Shown here in pieces: positions 54,105-61,079 of a stretch of 64,000 nucleotides of DNA (positions are counted from its first letter, which is position 1; each line of letters begins with the position of its first letter). The notes beneath the pieces were generated by a model. The model was not told where the DNA came from. It ran no database searches and saw only the letters and a program-made list of their open reading frames with translations. The translations under genes were made by a program, and so were the position numbers. The DNA comes from Crossiella cryophila (GTDB lineage: Bacteria; Actinomycetota; Actinomycetes; Mycobacteriales; Pseudonocardiaceae), in the NCBI RefSeq assembly GCF_014204915.1, contig NZ_JACHMH010000001.1:1302001-1366000 (forward strand), in the 5' to 3' direction.

Positions 54105-54578
54105 GTGACCCCCGAGCCGCACGCCGAACCAAGGTGGCTGAGCACCCCGGAGATGCGGGCCTGGCGCACCTACATCATCGGCAGCCAGCTGCTGGCCTAC
54201 CAGCTCAACCGCGAACTCCAGGACGGGCACGGCCTGACCCTGGCCGACTACGAGATCCTGGTCCGCCTCTCCGAACAGCCCGAACACCGGATGCGGATGA
54301 GCCAGCTCGCCGGCGACGTGGCCAGCTCCAAGAGCCGCCTCTCCCACCAGATCACCCGCCTGGAACGCGCGGGCCTGGTGACCAGGACGGAGTGTCCCAG
54401 CGACGGCCGCGGCGTGTTCGCCCAGCTCACCGAGCCCGGCATGGACCGCCTGCGCACCGCGGCCCCCACCCACGTCGACGGCGTCCGCGCGCACCTGATC
54501 GACCTGCTCACCCCCACCGAACAGGCCGCGCTGGCCAGGGTCTTCGAGAAGGTCCAGGCCCACCTGTCCGGTCAGTAG
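54105..54578 (+). CDS. MarR family transcriptional regulator
   Basis: 157 residues starting with GTG. Helix-turn-helix RMSQLAGDVASSKSRLSHQITRLERAGLV and wing TRTECPSDGRGVFAQLT are typical. TAGCCT (54093-54098) lies 6 nt before the start with no ribosome binding site, so a leaderless mRNA is likely. No structural gene is obviously under its control; the 5'-nucleotidase is divergent across 139 bp. Confidence 0.85.
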   Translation: MTPEPHAEPRWLSTPEMRAWRTYIIGSQLLAYQLNRELQDGHGLTLADYEILVRLSEQPEHRMRMSQLAGDVASSKSRLSHQITRLERAGLVTRTECPSDGRGVFAQLTEPGMDRLRTAAPTHVDGVRAHLIDLLTPTEQAALARVFEKVQAHLSGQ

Positions 54579-54614
54579 CACGCCCTCGACCAGGACCGAC
54601 TAATCTCTCCTCTC

Positions 54615-54702
54615 GGAAGCGTGGCAGAGCGGCCGAATGCACCCGCCTTGAAAGCGGGAGACCTTAACGGGTCCGGGGGTTCAAATCCCTCCGCTTCCGC
54701 CA
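54615..54702 (+). tRNA. tRNA-Ser(UGA), CCA encoded
   Basis: Acceptor arms GGAAGCG (54615) and CGCTTCC (54692-54698) pair fully; discriminator G and encoded CCA follow. The anticodon stem CCCGC/GCGGG closes the loop CTTGAAA with anticodon TGA. A long variable arm and GGTTCAAAT T-loop fit serine class II tRNA. Confidence 0.97.
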
Positions 54703-54704
54703 GC

Positions 54705-54738
54705 CCGGCGGGCCCCCTGACCAGGGACGGCCCGCCGG
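54705..54738. terminator. Hairpin after tRNA-Ser
   Basis: CCGGCGGGCC (54705-54714) and GGCCCGCCGG (54729-54738) form a perfect 10-bp stem with a 14-base loop. There is no clear T tract. It lies between the tRNA and the end of the convergent membrane protein gene, so it may serve both. Confidence 0.6.
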
Positions 54739-54744
54739 AGTTCG

Positions 54745-55554
54745 TTACCGGTACAGCCCGAGCCCGGTGAGCACCATGAGCACGATGCCGGTCACCGCGG
54801 CCGCCAGCAGCCCGAGGCAGAGCACCCCGCTGAACATGCCTGCCAGCAGGTGGCCGATCGCGGGCTGGCCCGTGGCCAGCTTGGGGTTCTCCGGGTCGTA
54901 GGTGATGTCCGCCGGGCCCGGCCGCCGCCGCAGGAAGACGAAGGCCGCCGACTCGACCTCCATCGACCGGCCGGTGGCGGTGACGAACCGCAGCTTGGCG
55001 TACTTGGTCTGGTCGCTGGAACTGTGCCGGTAGCCGGTGATCTCGCCGGCCACCGTGACCCCGCGCCTGCGCAGCACCCAGAGGTCGCGCAGCAGCCAGC
55101 GCCACACCCCGCGCAGGCCGAAGAGCGCCACCGTGGCCAGCCCGCAGAGCACACCGAAGCCGGCCGCGATGATCAGCCCGTTCTGCAGTCCCGCCCACCA
55201 CACCAGCAACAGCACCGCCACGCCCGCGCCCAGCGCCACCTTGGCCGCCCAGTGCATTGGCCTGCCTGGCTTGGTGGTGCTGGTGACGGCGGCCGCCGGA
55301 TCGTGCTCGACCCGGCGCATCGCCCGCTCCAGCGCCTCGGTGAAGGCCGTCACCGACGCGTCGTTGCCGCCGTGTACTTCGTAGGTCTCCGTCGCCGTGG
55401 TCAGCACCACGCTCCGCCCGGACCGCTGATGACCGGTCAGCGCGGCCAGTGGCACCCGCTTGCTCAGTCCGCCGCGGAAGACCTCGATCTCCGACTTCCC
55501 CAGTCGGAAAGTCCCGCCCCGGCCCTTGAGGACCACGATCGCGTTACTCGCCAT
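54745..55554 (-). CDS. Membrane protein with PH-like N-terminus and DUF3592-type region
   Basis: 269 residues. Residues 1-85 form a beta-rich domain (VVLKGRGGTFRLGKSEIEVF) resembling small PH-like or DUF4429-type domains. Hydrophobic segments lie near residues 100-155 and 235-265; the soluble part between (GVTVAGEITGYR, ADITYDPENPKLA) matches DUF3592. Function unknown. It stands alone, transcribed towards the tRNA. Confidence 0.65.
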   Translation of the reverse strand: MASNAIVVLKGRGGTFRLGKSEIEVFRGGLSKRVPLAALTGHQRSGRSVVLTTATETYEVHGGNDASVTAFTEALERAMRRVEHDPAAAVTSTTKPGRPMHWAAKVALGAGVAVLLLVWWAGLQNGLIIAAGFGVLCGLATVALFGLRGVWRWLLRDLWVLRRRGVTVAGEITGYRHSSSDQTKYAKLRFVTATGRSMEVESAAFVFLRRRPGPADITYDPENPKLATGQPAIGHLLAGMFSGVLCLGLLAAAVTGIVLMVLTGLGLYR

Positions 55555-55648
55555 GCGGCGGACGTTAGGGCAGCGCGGCCTGCCGGATCAGCGCAATCGC
55601 GGAACTTCAGGTGCCGCCCCGGACCGGGCGTCCACAGTGGACTGACGG

Positions 55649-56092
55649 TCAGCCGCTGATGTCCGGTGCGGTCAGCACCGCCGAGCAGCGGGCCAGCAGG
55701 GCGCGCAGGGTGTCGCGTTCGGTGTCGGTGAATTCGGCGGCCAGGCGGCGTTCGACTGCGCTGGCGTGCTTGTCGGCCTGCTCGAAGGCGGTGCGGCCGG
55801 CCTCGGTGAGCCGGGTCTCCAGCACGTTGCGGTGCAGTTCGTGCGGGGCGCGCTCGATCAGCGCCGCCGACTCCAGGTTCCGCAGGATGGTGGTCATGGT
55901 CTGCGGGGTGACCCGGCAGCGGCGGGCCAGTTCGGCCGCGGAGATGCCGGGGCGTTCGGAGAGCACCAGCAGGGCCGCGTACTGCGCCACGGTCAGGCCG
56001 ACCGGCCGGATGACCGCCTGCTTGACGCCCATCAGCTCGTGCTCGACGCGCTTGATGTCGCCGCCAAGGCGCTCGTCCATCGGCATGCCCAT
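55649..56092 (-). CDS. MarR family transcriptional regulator
   Basis: 147 residues from the ATG at 56092 (ATGs at 56086 and 56080 are possible). Winged helix: ISAAELARRCRVTPQTMTTILRNLESAALIERAPH, then LETRLTEAG. No ribosome binding site is visible. The divergent exported SMP-30-like gene begins 100 bp away, and CATCAGG/CCTGATG half sites (around 56138 and 56166) lie between them, so this protein likely controls that gene. Confidence 0.82.
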   Translation of the reverse strand: MGMPMDERLGGDIKRVEHELMGVKQAVIRPVGLTVAQYAALLVLSERPGISAAELARRCRVTPQTMTTILRNLESAALIERAPHELHRNVLETRLTEAGRTAFEQADKHASAVERRLAAEFTDTERDTLRALLARCSAVLTAPDISG

Positions 56093-56192
56093 GCGCTGAT
56101 GGTACGTCCATCGAATATCTGTTCGCCTGTTGACGAGCATCAGGGTACTGATTACATTCCGAGTCCTGATGAAGAACAGTGGACGGAGCAAC

Positions 56193-57182
56193 ATGAGCAA
56201 GCTGATGATCGGGCGACGGGCACTGCTGACCCTGGCCGTGGCCACCGGATCGGTGCTGGTCCTGCCCGCGCAGGCCGGTGCGACGCAGGCAGGCTTACCC
56301 GCGGTGATCTCCGCCAGTGCCGCCCAACTGCACCCCGAGGGCGTGGCCTGGGACCCGCTGCGGCGGTCCTTCCTGGTCAGCTCACTGCGCCACGGCACCG
56401 TGTCGGTGGTCCGCCCGGACGGCAAGGTGCGCACCCTGGCCGCGGACCCGCGGATGATCTCCACCTTCGGCGTGCACGTGGACGCGGCCCGCGGCCGGGT
56501 GCTGACCGCCTACGGCGACTTCGGCCTCGGCGTGCGCTCCACCCCGGAGACGATCAAGAAGTCCTCCGGCATCGGCGTCTTCGACCTGCGCACCGGCCGC
56601 CTGCTGCACCTGGTCGACCTGGCCATCGGCGCCGGTGACCACGCCGCCAACGACCTGGCCATCGACCAGGCGGGCAACGCCTACGTCACCGACCCGTTCA
56701 GCGACGCGATCTACCGGGTGGACGTGCACGGCCGGGCCTCGGTGCTGGTGCGCGATCCGCGCCTGCTCACCAACGGCATCGGCATGAACGGCATTGTCTG
56801 GCACCCGCGCGGCCACCTGCTCGCGGTCAACTACGCCACCGGCGAGCTGTGGAAGATCCCGCTGACCAACCCGGCCGCGCTCACCCAGGTCACCCTGCCC
56901 GAACCCCTGGTCGGCGGCGACGGCCTCGACCTGCGCCCGGACGGCTCGCTCACCGTGGTCACCAACAAGCTCTCCGCCCCCGGCCGGGTCGCGGTCCGGA
57001 CCCTGCGCTCCACCGACGGCTGGCGCTCGGCCCAGGTCACCCGCCGCGCCGAGCCGTGGGCCGACACCGAGCCGACCACCGTCGCGGGCACCCCGCACGG
57101 CAGCTACGTGCTCGACGGCCGCCTCGGCACCCTGCTCGCAGGTAAGCCCGTGGACACCTTCACCCTGCGCCGCCTCGGCTAG
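56193..57182 (+). CDS. Exported SMP-30/gluconolactonase-like beta-propeller protein
   Basis: 329 residues. Signal peptide with a GRRALLTL start, Tat-like, and cleavage near AGA-T. The mature part is a six-bladed propeller of the SMP-30/strictosidine-synthase-like type: HPEGVAWDP, NDLAIDQAGNAYVTDPFSDAIYRV and GMNGIVWHPRGHLLAV. Acidic metal-binding positions (Glu in HPEG, Asn-Asp in NDLAID) are present. May hydrolyse a lactone outside the cell. Start at ATG 56193 with GGAG 4 nt upstream. Confidence 0.75.
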   Translation: MSKLMIGRRALLTLAVATGSVLVLPAQAGATQAGLPAVISASAAQLHPEGVAWDPLRRSFLVSSLRHGTVSVVRPDGKVRTLAADPRMISTFGVHVDAARGRVLTAYGDFGLGVRSTPETIKKSSGIGVFDLRTGRLLHLVDLAIGAGDHAANDLAIDQAGNAYVTDPFSDAIYRVDVHGRASVLVRDPRLLTNGIGMNGIVWHPRGHLLAVNYATGELWKIPLTNPAALTQVTLPEPLVGGDGLDLRPDGSLTVVTNKLSAPGRVAVRTLRSTDGWRSAQVTRRAEPWADTEPTTVAGTPHGSYVLDGRLGTLLAGKPVDTFTLRRLG

Positions 57183-57622
57183 AACCGCCTGCGGGACCGG
57201 GAGATCACCCTGGCCCGGCGGCACAGGTCGTCCACGATCTGGGTCTCCGCGGTCGGGGTGGTCCCGGTGCTGGGATCGCAGCAACTCGGCTTGGTGCGCT
57301 TGGTGCTGTCCGAGGGCCGCACCCCGGCCAGCCGGTAGAGCAGCTCGTAGACGTCCTGGTCCGGATCGGTGTCGTGCGGGCCGACCAGCAGCACGTAGGC
57401 GGAGTCGGCGTCGTTGAAGGCGACCACCACCCGGTCCGCGCCCCACAGATGCCGCACGCACAACCGTGGCAACGGCTCCGGCCCGGTCACCCGGTAGGAC
57501 AGCGCGGCGCAGGCGCGGTGGCTCAGCTCGTCCAGGAAATGCTCGTAGGCCCGCTTGGACGGACCACGCAGCGCGGCCACCTGGGCAACGGCGACCGGCG
57601 TCTCGATGACGGTGATGGGCAT
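57179..57622 (-). CDS. RelE/ParE-type toxin candidate
   Basis: 147 residues. The core GPSKRAYEHFLDELSHRACAAL, RLCVRHLWGADRVVVAFND and AYVLLVGPHDTDPDQDVYELL resembles HigB/RelE-like folds, which fix a short helix pair before a beta sheet. The Lys/Arg/Cys-rich tail (TKRTKPSCCDP; ISRSRRRF at the end) is extra. It follows an HTH protein gene by 13 bp, the order antitoxin-then-toxin. Confident toxin residues are not identifiable; the call rests on fold resemblance and gene order. Confidence 0.5.
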   Translation of the reverse strand: MPITVIETPVAVAQVAALRGPSKRAYEHFLDELSHRACAALSYRVTGPEPLPRLCVRHLWGADRVVVAFNDADSAYVLLVGPHDTDPDQDVYELLYRLAGVRPSDSTKRTKPSCCDPSTGTTPTAETQIVDDLCRRARVISRSRRRF

Positions 57623-57635
57623 GGGTTCCGGGTGG

Positions 57636-58082
57636 TCACACCCGCCGCACGACGCGTCCCTCGCCGCGGTCCATCTGGGCCAGGCTCTCGGCCAGGTCCA
57701 GCCGGTCCAGCAACGCCTGATCGCTGAGCCGCCGGTGCACCTCCTCCAGCAACCCCCGGCTACGCCCGGCCTGCCGCAGATCCTCCACCAGCAACCGCAC
57801 CTGGTGCAGCCGCCGCACATCGATCCGCAACGTCGGATCCACCTGCGCGATGGTCAGCACGCCCTCACTCGCCCAGGCCCGCACGGTCTTCTCGGTCAGC
57901 TCCAGCAGCTCCCCGGCCACCGCAGGCCGCACCGGCAACGCCCCTGCCAGCCGCTTCTCGGCGAGGCTGAGCAGTCGCAATCGCCGATCATCGTTGCGCG
58001 GCAACGTCTCGGCGACCTCCTCGATCACCTCGATCTCGGCGAAGAGGTCCCGCAACTGCTGGGTCTCGGTCACGATCGACAT
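57636..58082 (-). CDS. HTH antitoxin-like protein paired with the RelE-type protein
   Basis: 148 residues. Helical N-terminus with acidic EIEVIEEVAETLP, then a MerR-like helix-turn-helix, VAGELLELTEKTVRAWASEGVLTI (about 57-80), and a helical C-terminus. It is transcribed from a strong-looking promoter whose start lies about 18 nt upstream of the ATG, with an inverted repeat over the -10, the layout of autoregulated toxin-antitoxin operons. Confidence 0.6.
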   Translation of the reverse strand: MSIVTETQQLRDLFAEIEVIEEVAETLPRNDDRRLRLLSLAEKRLAGALPVRPAVAGELLELTEKTVRAWASEGVLTIAQVDPTLRIDVRRLHQVRLLVEDLRQAGRSRGLLEEVHRRLSDQALLDRLDLAESLAQMDRGEGRVVRRV

Positions 58083-58101
58083 GGCCCACCCCTTCCCGTG
58101 G

Positions 58102-58137
58102 CTACCGATTATTCAACCTGTTTCCGGTAGTCGTCAA
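58102..58137 (-). promoter_or_regulatory. Promoter with overlapping inverted repeat for the TA-like pair
   Basis: On the minus strand: -35 TTGACG (58132-58137), 18-bp spacer, -10 AATAAT (58108-58113). Half sites CTACCG (58102-58107) and CGGTAG (58125-58130) flank the -10, a likely autoregulatory operator. It is one of the best sigma-70-like promoters in the window and unusually A+T-rich. Confidence 0.7.
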
Positions 58138-58766
58138 TAGCCTAGCCGCACGCACGCGGGCACGGACTGGAAGGTGGCCGGGAGCAGACCGAGCCGGGAG
58201 CGGATGAAGGCCCGGCCCCGCACGAGGTTCGCCTGGTCCGCGGCCCGGACCCGTTCCTCCGCCGTCGTGATCGCCCGCCACGTCGCCCCGACACCGGTGG
58301 CCTGCGCGGATTCCAGGATGGCCAGCGCGTCCCGCAGCGCCGTCAGCTGCGCCTCGTGCTGGTTGAGCAGGTGCTCCCGGAACTCCACCACGCCCGTCGT
58401 CACCCGCTCGGTGGACCGGCGGTGCGCCCGCCACACCGTGTCGTGCCAGCCGGCCAGGTCGCGATAGAACCCGGCCAGCTGCCGCCGGAGCGGCTCGGCC
58501 CCGCCCGCCCGGTCGATCTCCTTGGCACGCTGGGCCCGCAGGTCGACGATGGTCGCGCTCATCCCGCACGCCTGGCCGAGCCAGCCCGCCAGGACCTGGT
58601 CCACCGGACCGCCCGAGTAGCCCCGGAGGGGCTTGTCCATCTCGCCGCGCGGTGGCCGCGGATTGTGGTTGAAGGCCACCGCACCCAGCACACCCAGCGT
58701 GAGGCTCACCAGGACGAGCAGGATGGCCTGCCACCCGTACCGGCGGGTCAGCCGAGTTTCTTGCAT
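58134..58766 (-). CDS. Membrane-anchored exported protein of unknown function (pair member 2)
   Basis: 210 residues. One N-terminal transmembrane helix (about 14-33) and an extracytoplasmic, mostly helical domain. It shares with the upstream lipoprotein the pattern L-x-x-x-C (LGQACGMS), a heptad-like RAQRAKEID, AGWHDTVWRAH and the C-terminal SVPACVRLG, so the two arose by duplication. The conserved Cys pair (about residues 64 and 205) probably forms a disulfide. Its start lies 19 bp inside the upstream gene. Function not recognised. Confidence 0.65.
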   Translation of the reverse strand: MQETRLTRRYGWQAILLVLVSLTLGVLGAVAFNHNPRPPRGEMDKPLRGYSGGPVDQVLAGWLGQACGMSATIVDLRAQRAKEIDRAGGAEPLRRQLAGFYRDLAGWHDTVWRAHRRSTERVTTGVVEFREHLLNQHEAQLTALRDALAILESAQATGVGATWRAITTAEERVRAADQANLVRGRAFIRSRLGLLPATFQSVPACVRLGY

Positions 58767-59320
58767 GCCGGCACCGTGTGGAAGGCGGCCACGAATCCCG
58801 GTGGCAACTCGCGGCTCAGCTGACGGTTGCGCTGGACCCGCCCCTTTTCGCTGCGGTCGATGATCGCGTCCACATCCGTCCGCACGAGCTTCAGATCCGC
58901 CTCGGCCGTGATCTTCGCGCGCTCCAGCATCGGGGCCACTTCGGTGAGCACCCGCTGGTTCTCCTCGTGCAGGGCGATCCAGTGCAGCCGGAACGGCGCC
59001 GAACCGTCCGGGCCCGGCTCGATGAAGTCCAGGTGGGCCTTGCGCGCGGTCTCGTGCCAGCCCGCCATGTCGCGGTACAACCGGGCGAACTGCCGGGCGC
59101 GTTCCTCCGGCAGCGCCGACTCGTCCAGTTCCTTTACCCGCTGCTGCTTCTGCGAAACCACCGGAAGGCTCAGCGCGCAGGACTTGGCCAGCCAGGTCGC
59201 CGCGGCCGGATCCGGTGCCGCCGTCGGGGTGATTTCCGTTGTGCTGGTGTAGAAGCGCACCGTGCACGCGCTCGTACCCAGCAGTAACAGCGTGGCGAGG
59301 GCAAACAGCCTGACCTTCAT
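58748..59320 (-). CDS. Lipoprotein of unknown function (pair member 1)
   Basis: 190 residues with a lipoprotein signal and lipobox GTSAC (Cys19), a Thr/Ala/Pro linker, then a helical domain. Shared with the next protein: LAKSCALS, QRVKELD, AGWHETARKAH and the C-terminal TVPACKKLG. One copy is lipid-anchored, the other helix-anchored. No family recognised. Confidence 0.65.
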   Translation of the reverse strand: MKVRLFALATLLLLGTSACTVRFYTSTTEITPTAAPDPAAATWLAKSCALSLPVVSQKQQRVKELDESALPEERARQFARLYRDMAGWHETARKAHLDFIEPGPDGSAPFRLHWIALHEENQRVLTEVAPMLERAKITAEADLKLVRTDVDAIIDRSEKGRVQRNRQLSRELPPGFVAAFHTVPACKKLG

Positions 59321-59466
59321 GAATCCCCCACTTGGTCGTTGCCTAACTGGGGGACACCGCTGGTCCAGGGAAAGTTGTCACCTGGTGAACACGCGGGCTC
59401 GCCGGAATTGCTCCGTATGGTTGGTCACGTTGACTGCTGTTCACCCTCGCGTGATTGGGTGAGTCC

Positions 59467-60174
59467 ATGACGCAGACCCGCACCGAGACGCTGCTGCTCA
59501 CCGACGGCAGCGAACTGCGCTGCACCGTGGCCGAGCCGGACGGGGTGGTGCGGGGTGGACTGGTGCTGCTGCACGAGGCCAGGGGCGTCACCGACGCGGT
59601 CCGCGGGCTGGCCGCCAGCCTGGCCGAGGAGGGCTGGCTGACCGTCGCCCCACACCTCTACCACCGTGACGGCGACGACGAGCAGATCGACTCCGAGGAC
59701 GACGACCGGGTGGCGGACAAGGTGAGCAGGCTCTCTGGCGAGTCCGTGCTGGCCGACACCGACGCCGCCTTCTCCTGGCTGGCCCAGCGGCAGGTGGCCG
59801 TCGACCGGATGGGCATCGTCGGCTTCGGCCTCGGCGGCTCGGCCGCACTGGTGGTCGCGGCCAGCCGCACCCTGGGCGCGGCGGTGACCATCAACGGCGG
59901 CGGCATCATCGCGCCGCTCTCGGACGGGCTGCCCTCGCTGGTCGAGGTGGCCGGTGAACTGACCTGTCCGTGGCTGGGCATCTACAGCGAGGCGGGCACC
60001 GGTATCCCGGCCGAGGACGTGGCCAAGCTGCGCGATGCCGCCGCCGAGGCCGAGGTGGCCACCGACGTGGTGCGCTACCCCGGGCCGGTCGAGGACAGCG
60101 GGGCCAAGGACCCGGCCGCGGTCGCCGACGCCTGGCAGCGCACCCTCAACTGGTTCGACGCGCACCTGCGCTGA
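59467..60174 (+). CDS. Dienelactone-hydrolase-fold protein with degenerate active site
   Basis: 235 residues. Alpha/beta hydrolase fold of the dienelactone hydrolase family: VLLHEARGVTD early and IVGFGLGGSAALV at the nucleophile elbow. In active enzymes this elbow is G-F-C-x-G-G; here Gly replaces the Cys nucleophile. The region that should carry the catalytic His (after VVRYPGPVEDSGAKD) has none. Either non-catalytic or using other residues. ATG 59467 is chosen; a TTG 12 bp upstream is possible. Confidence 0.7.
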   Translation: MTQTRTETLLLTDGSELRCTVAEPDGVVRGGLVLLHEARGVTDAVRGLAASLAEEGWLTVAPHLYHRDGDDEQIDSEDDDRVADKVSRLSGESVLADTDAAFSWLAQRQVAVDRMGIVGFGLGGSAALVVAASRTLGAAVTINGGGIIAPLSDGLPSLVEVAGELTCPWLGIYSEAGTGIPAEDVAKLRDAAAEAEVATDVVRYPGPVEDSGAKDPAAVADAWQRTLNWFDAHLR

Positions 60175-60338
60175 CCCCCGTTCCGGGTGTCCTCACCCTG
60201 TGTGAACACTGGTTTTTCCGGGTGACGAATTTCCCGGGAACCGCACAGGCCCCCCAGTGCGTCTGACACGATGTCGGCGGGTTCCCACTCCGAGGGGCTC
60301 CCGGATACCACTGAACAGGTCGTAAGGGGAGAGCGCAC

Positions 60339-60644
60339 ATGAGTTACGGCGCTTCACTGGAGGAGATGCGGCGCGCCGCCCAGGACGTCCGCAAGGTCAA
60401 CGGCGATGTGGACAACCAGCTGCGCATGCTGCGCCAGGCCGTCCAGGACGTGAAGTCGTTCTGGCGTGGTGACGCGGCCAAGGCGTTCGACGGGCTCATG
60501 GACCAGTGGGACCAGGACGCCCTCAAGCTGAACCTCGCGCTGAATGACATCGCGTCCAATCTGGACAACATGCACCGGGGCTACGCCCAGCAGGAAGAGA
60601 CGCAGTCTGCGGGCTTGAGCAAGATCCAGAACGAGCTGGGCTGA
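60339..60644 (+). CDS. WXG100 (Esx) family protein, CFP-10/ESAT-6-like 1
   Basis: 101 residues, two helices joined by the WXG turn SFWRGDAAKAF (residues ~41-51). The C-terminal half ends with GYAQQE, the YxxxE secretion signal of type VII substrates. Ribosome binding site AAGGGGAG lies 8 nt upstream. It pairs with the next gene 25 bp downstream; such pairs form heterodimers. No EccC, membrane component, PE/PPE or mycosin gene is in the window. Confidence 0.9.
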   Translation: MSYGASLEEMRRAAQDVRKVNGDVDNQLRMLRQAVQDVKSFWRGDAAKAFDGLMDQWDQDALKLNLALNDIASNLDNMHRGYAQQEETQSAGLSKIQNELG

Positions 60645-60669
60645 GCGCGGGAAAACGGGAGCGAAGACG

Positions 60670-60960
60670 ATGAGCGGCGAAATCGAAGTCAGTTTCGAGC
60701 AGCTGGGCAACACCGCCGAGAAGGTGCGCGCCACCACCACCGAGCTGGAGCGCCTGCTGGGTGACCTCAAGGCCAACCTGGCCCCCACCGCGGCCACCTG
60801 GTCCGGCAAGGCCTCCGAGGCGTGGCAGGTGCACCAGCAGCGCTGGGACTCCTCCTACGGCGACCTCAAGGGTGTGCTCGGCCAGATCGGCCGGGCGCTG
60901 GAGAGCGCCAACCAGAACTACCAGGACGCGGAATCCCGCAACGTCAAGCGCTGGGGCTGA
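60670..60960 (+). CDS. WXG100 (Esx) family protein, CFP-10/ESAT-6-like 2
   Basis: 96 residues. WXG turn ATWSGKASEAW in the centre, second helix WQVHQQRWDSSYGDLKGVL and a C-terminal NYQDAE, again YxxxE type. Both members of the pair therefore carry the signal. ATG with GGGAGCG about 9 nt upstream. A hairpin terminator follows 20 bp after the stop. Confidence 0.9.
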   Translation: MSGEIEVSFEQLGNTAEKVRATTTELERLLGDLKANLAPTAATWSGKASEAWQVHQQRWDSSYGDLKGVLGQIGRALESANQNYQDAESRNVKRWG

Positions 60961-60980
60961 CCCCTTCGCGCTGAGCCTCG

Positions 60981-61012
60981 CGACCCCGGCCGGAACACGC
61001 GGTGCGGGGTCG
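60981..61012 (+). terminator. Hairpin after the esx pair
   Basis: CGACCCCG (60981-60988) pairs with CGGGGTCG (61005-61012), 8 bp, followed by TTCGGCGTTC. Moderately convincing terminator between the esx pair and the acetoacetyl-CoA synthetase gene. Confidence 0.5.
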
Positions 61013-61079
61013 TTCGGCGTTCTGGGACGCTGCTCACCACACCTGGCCTGATCGGCGGCGATCAGCTAGGAACTCAGAC

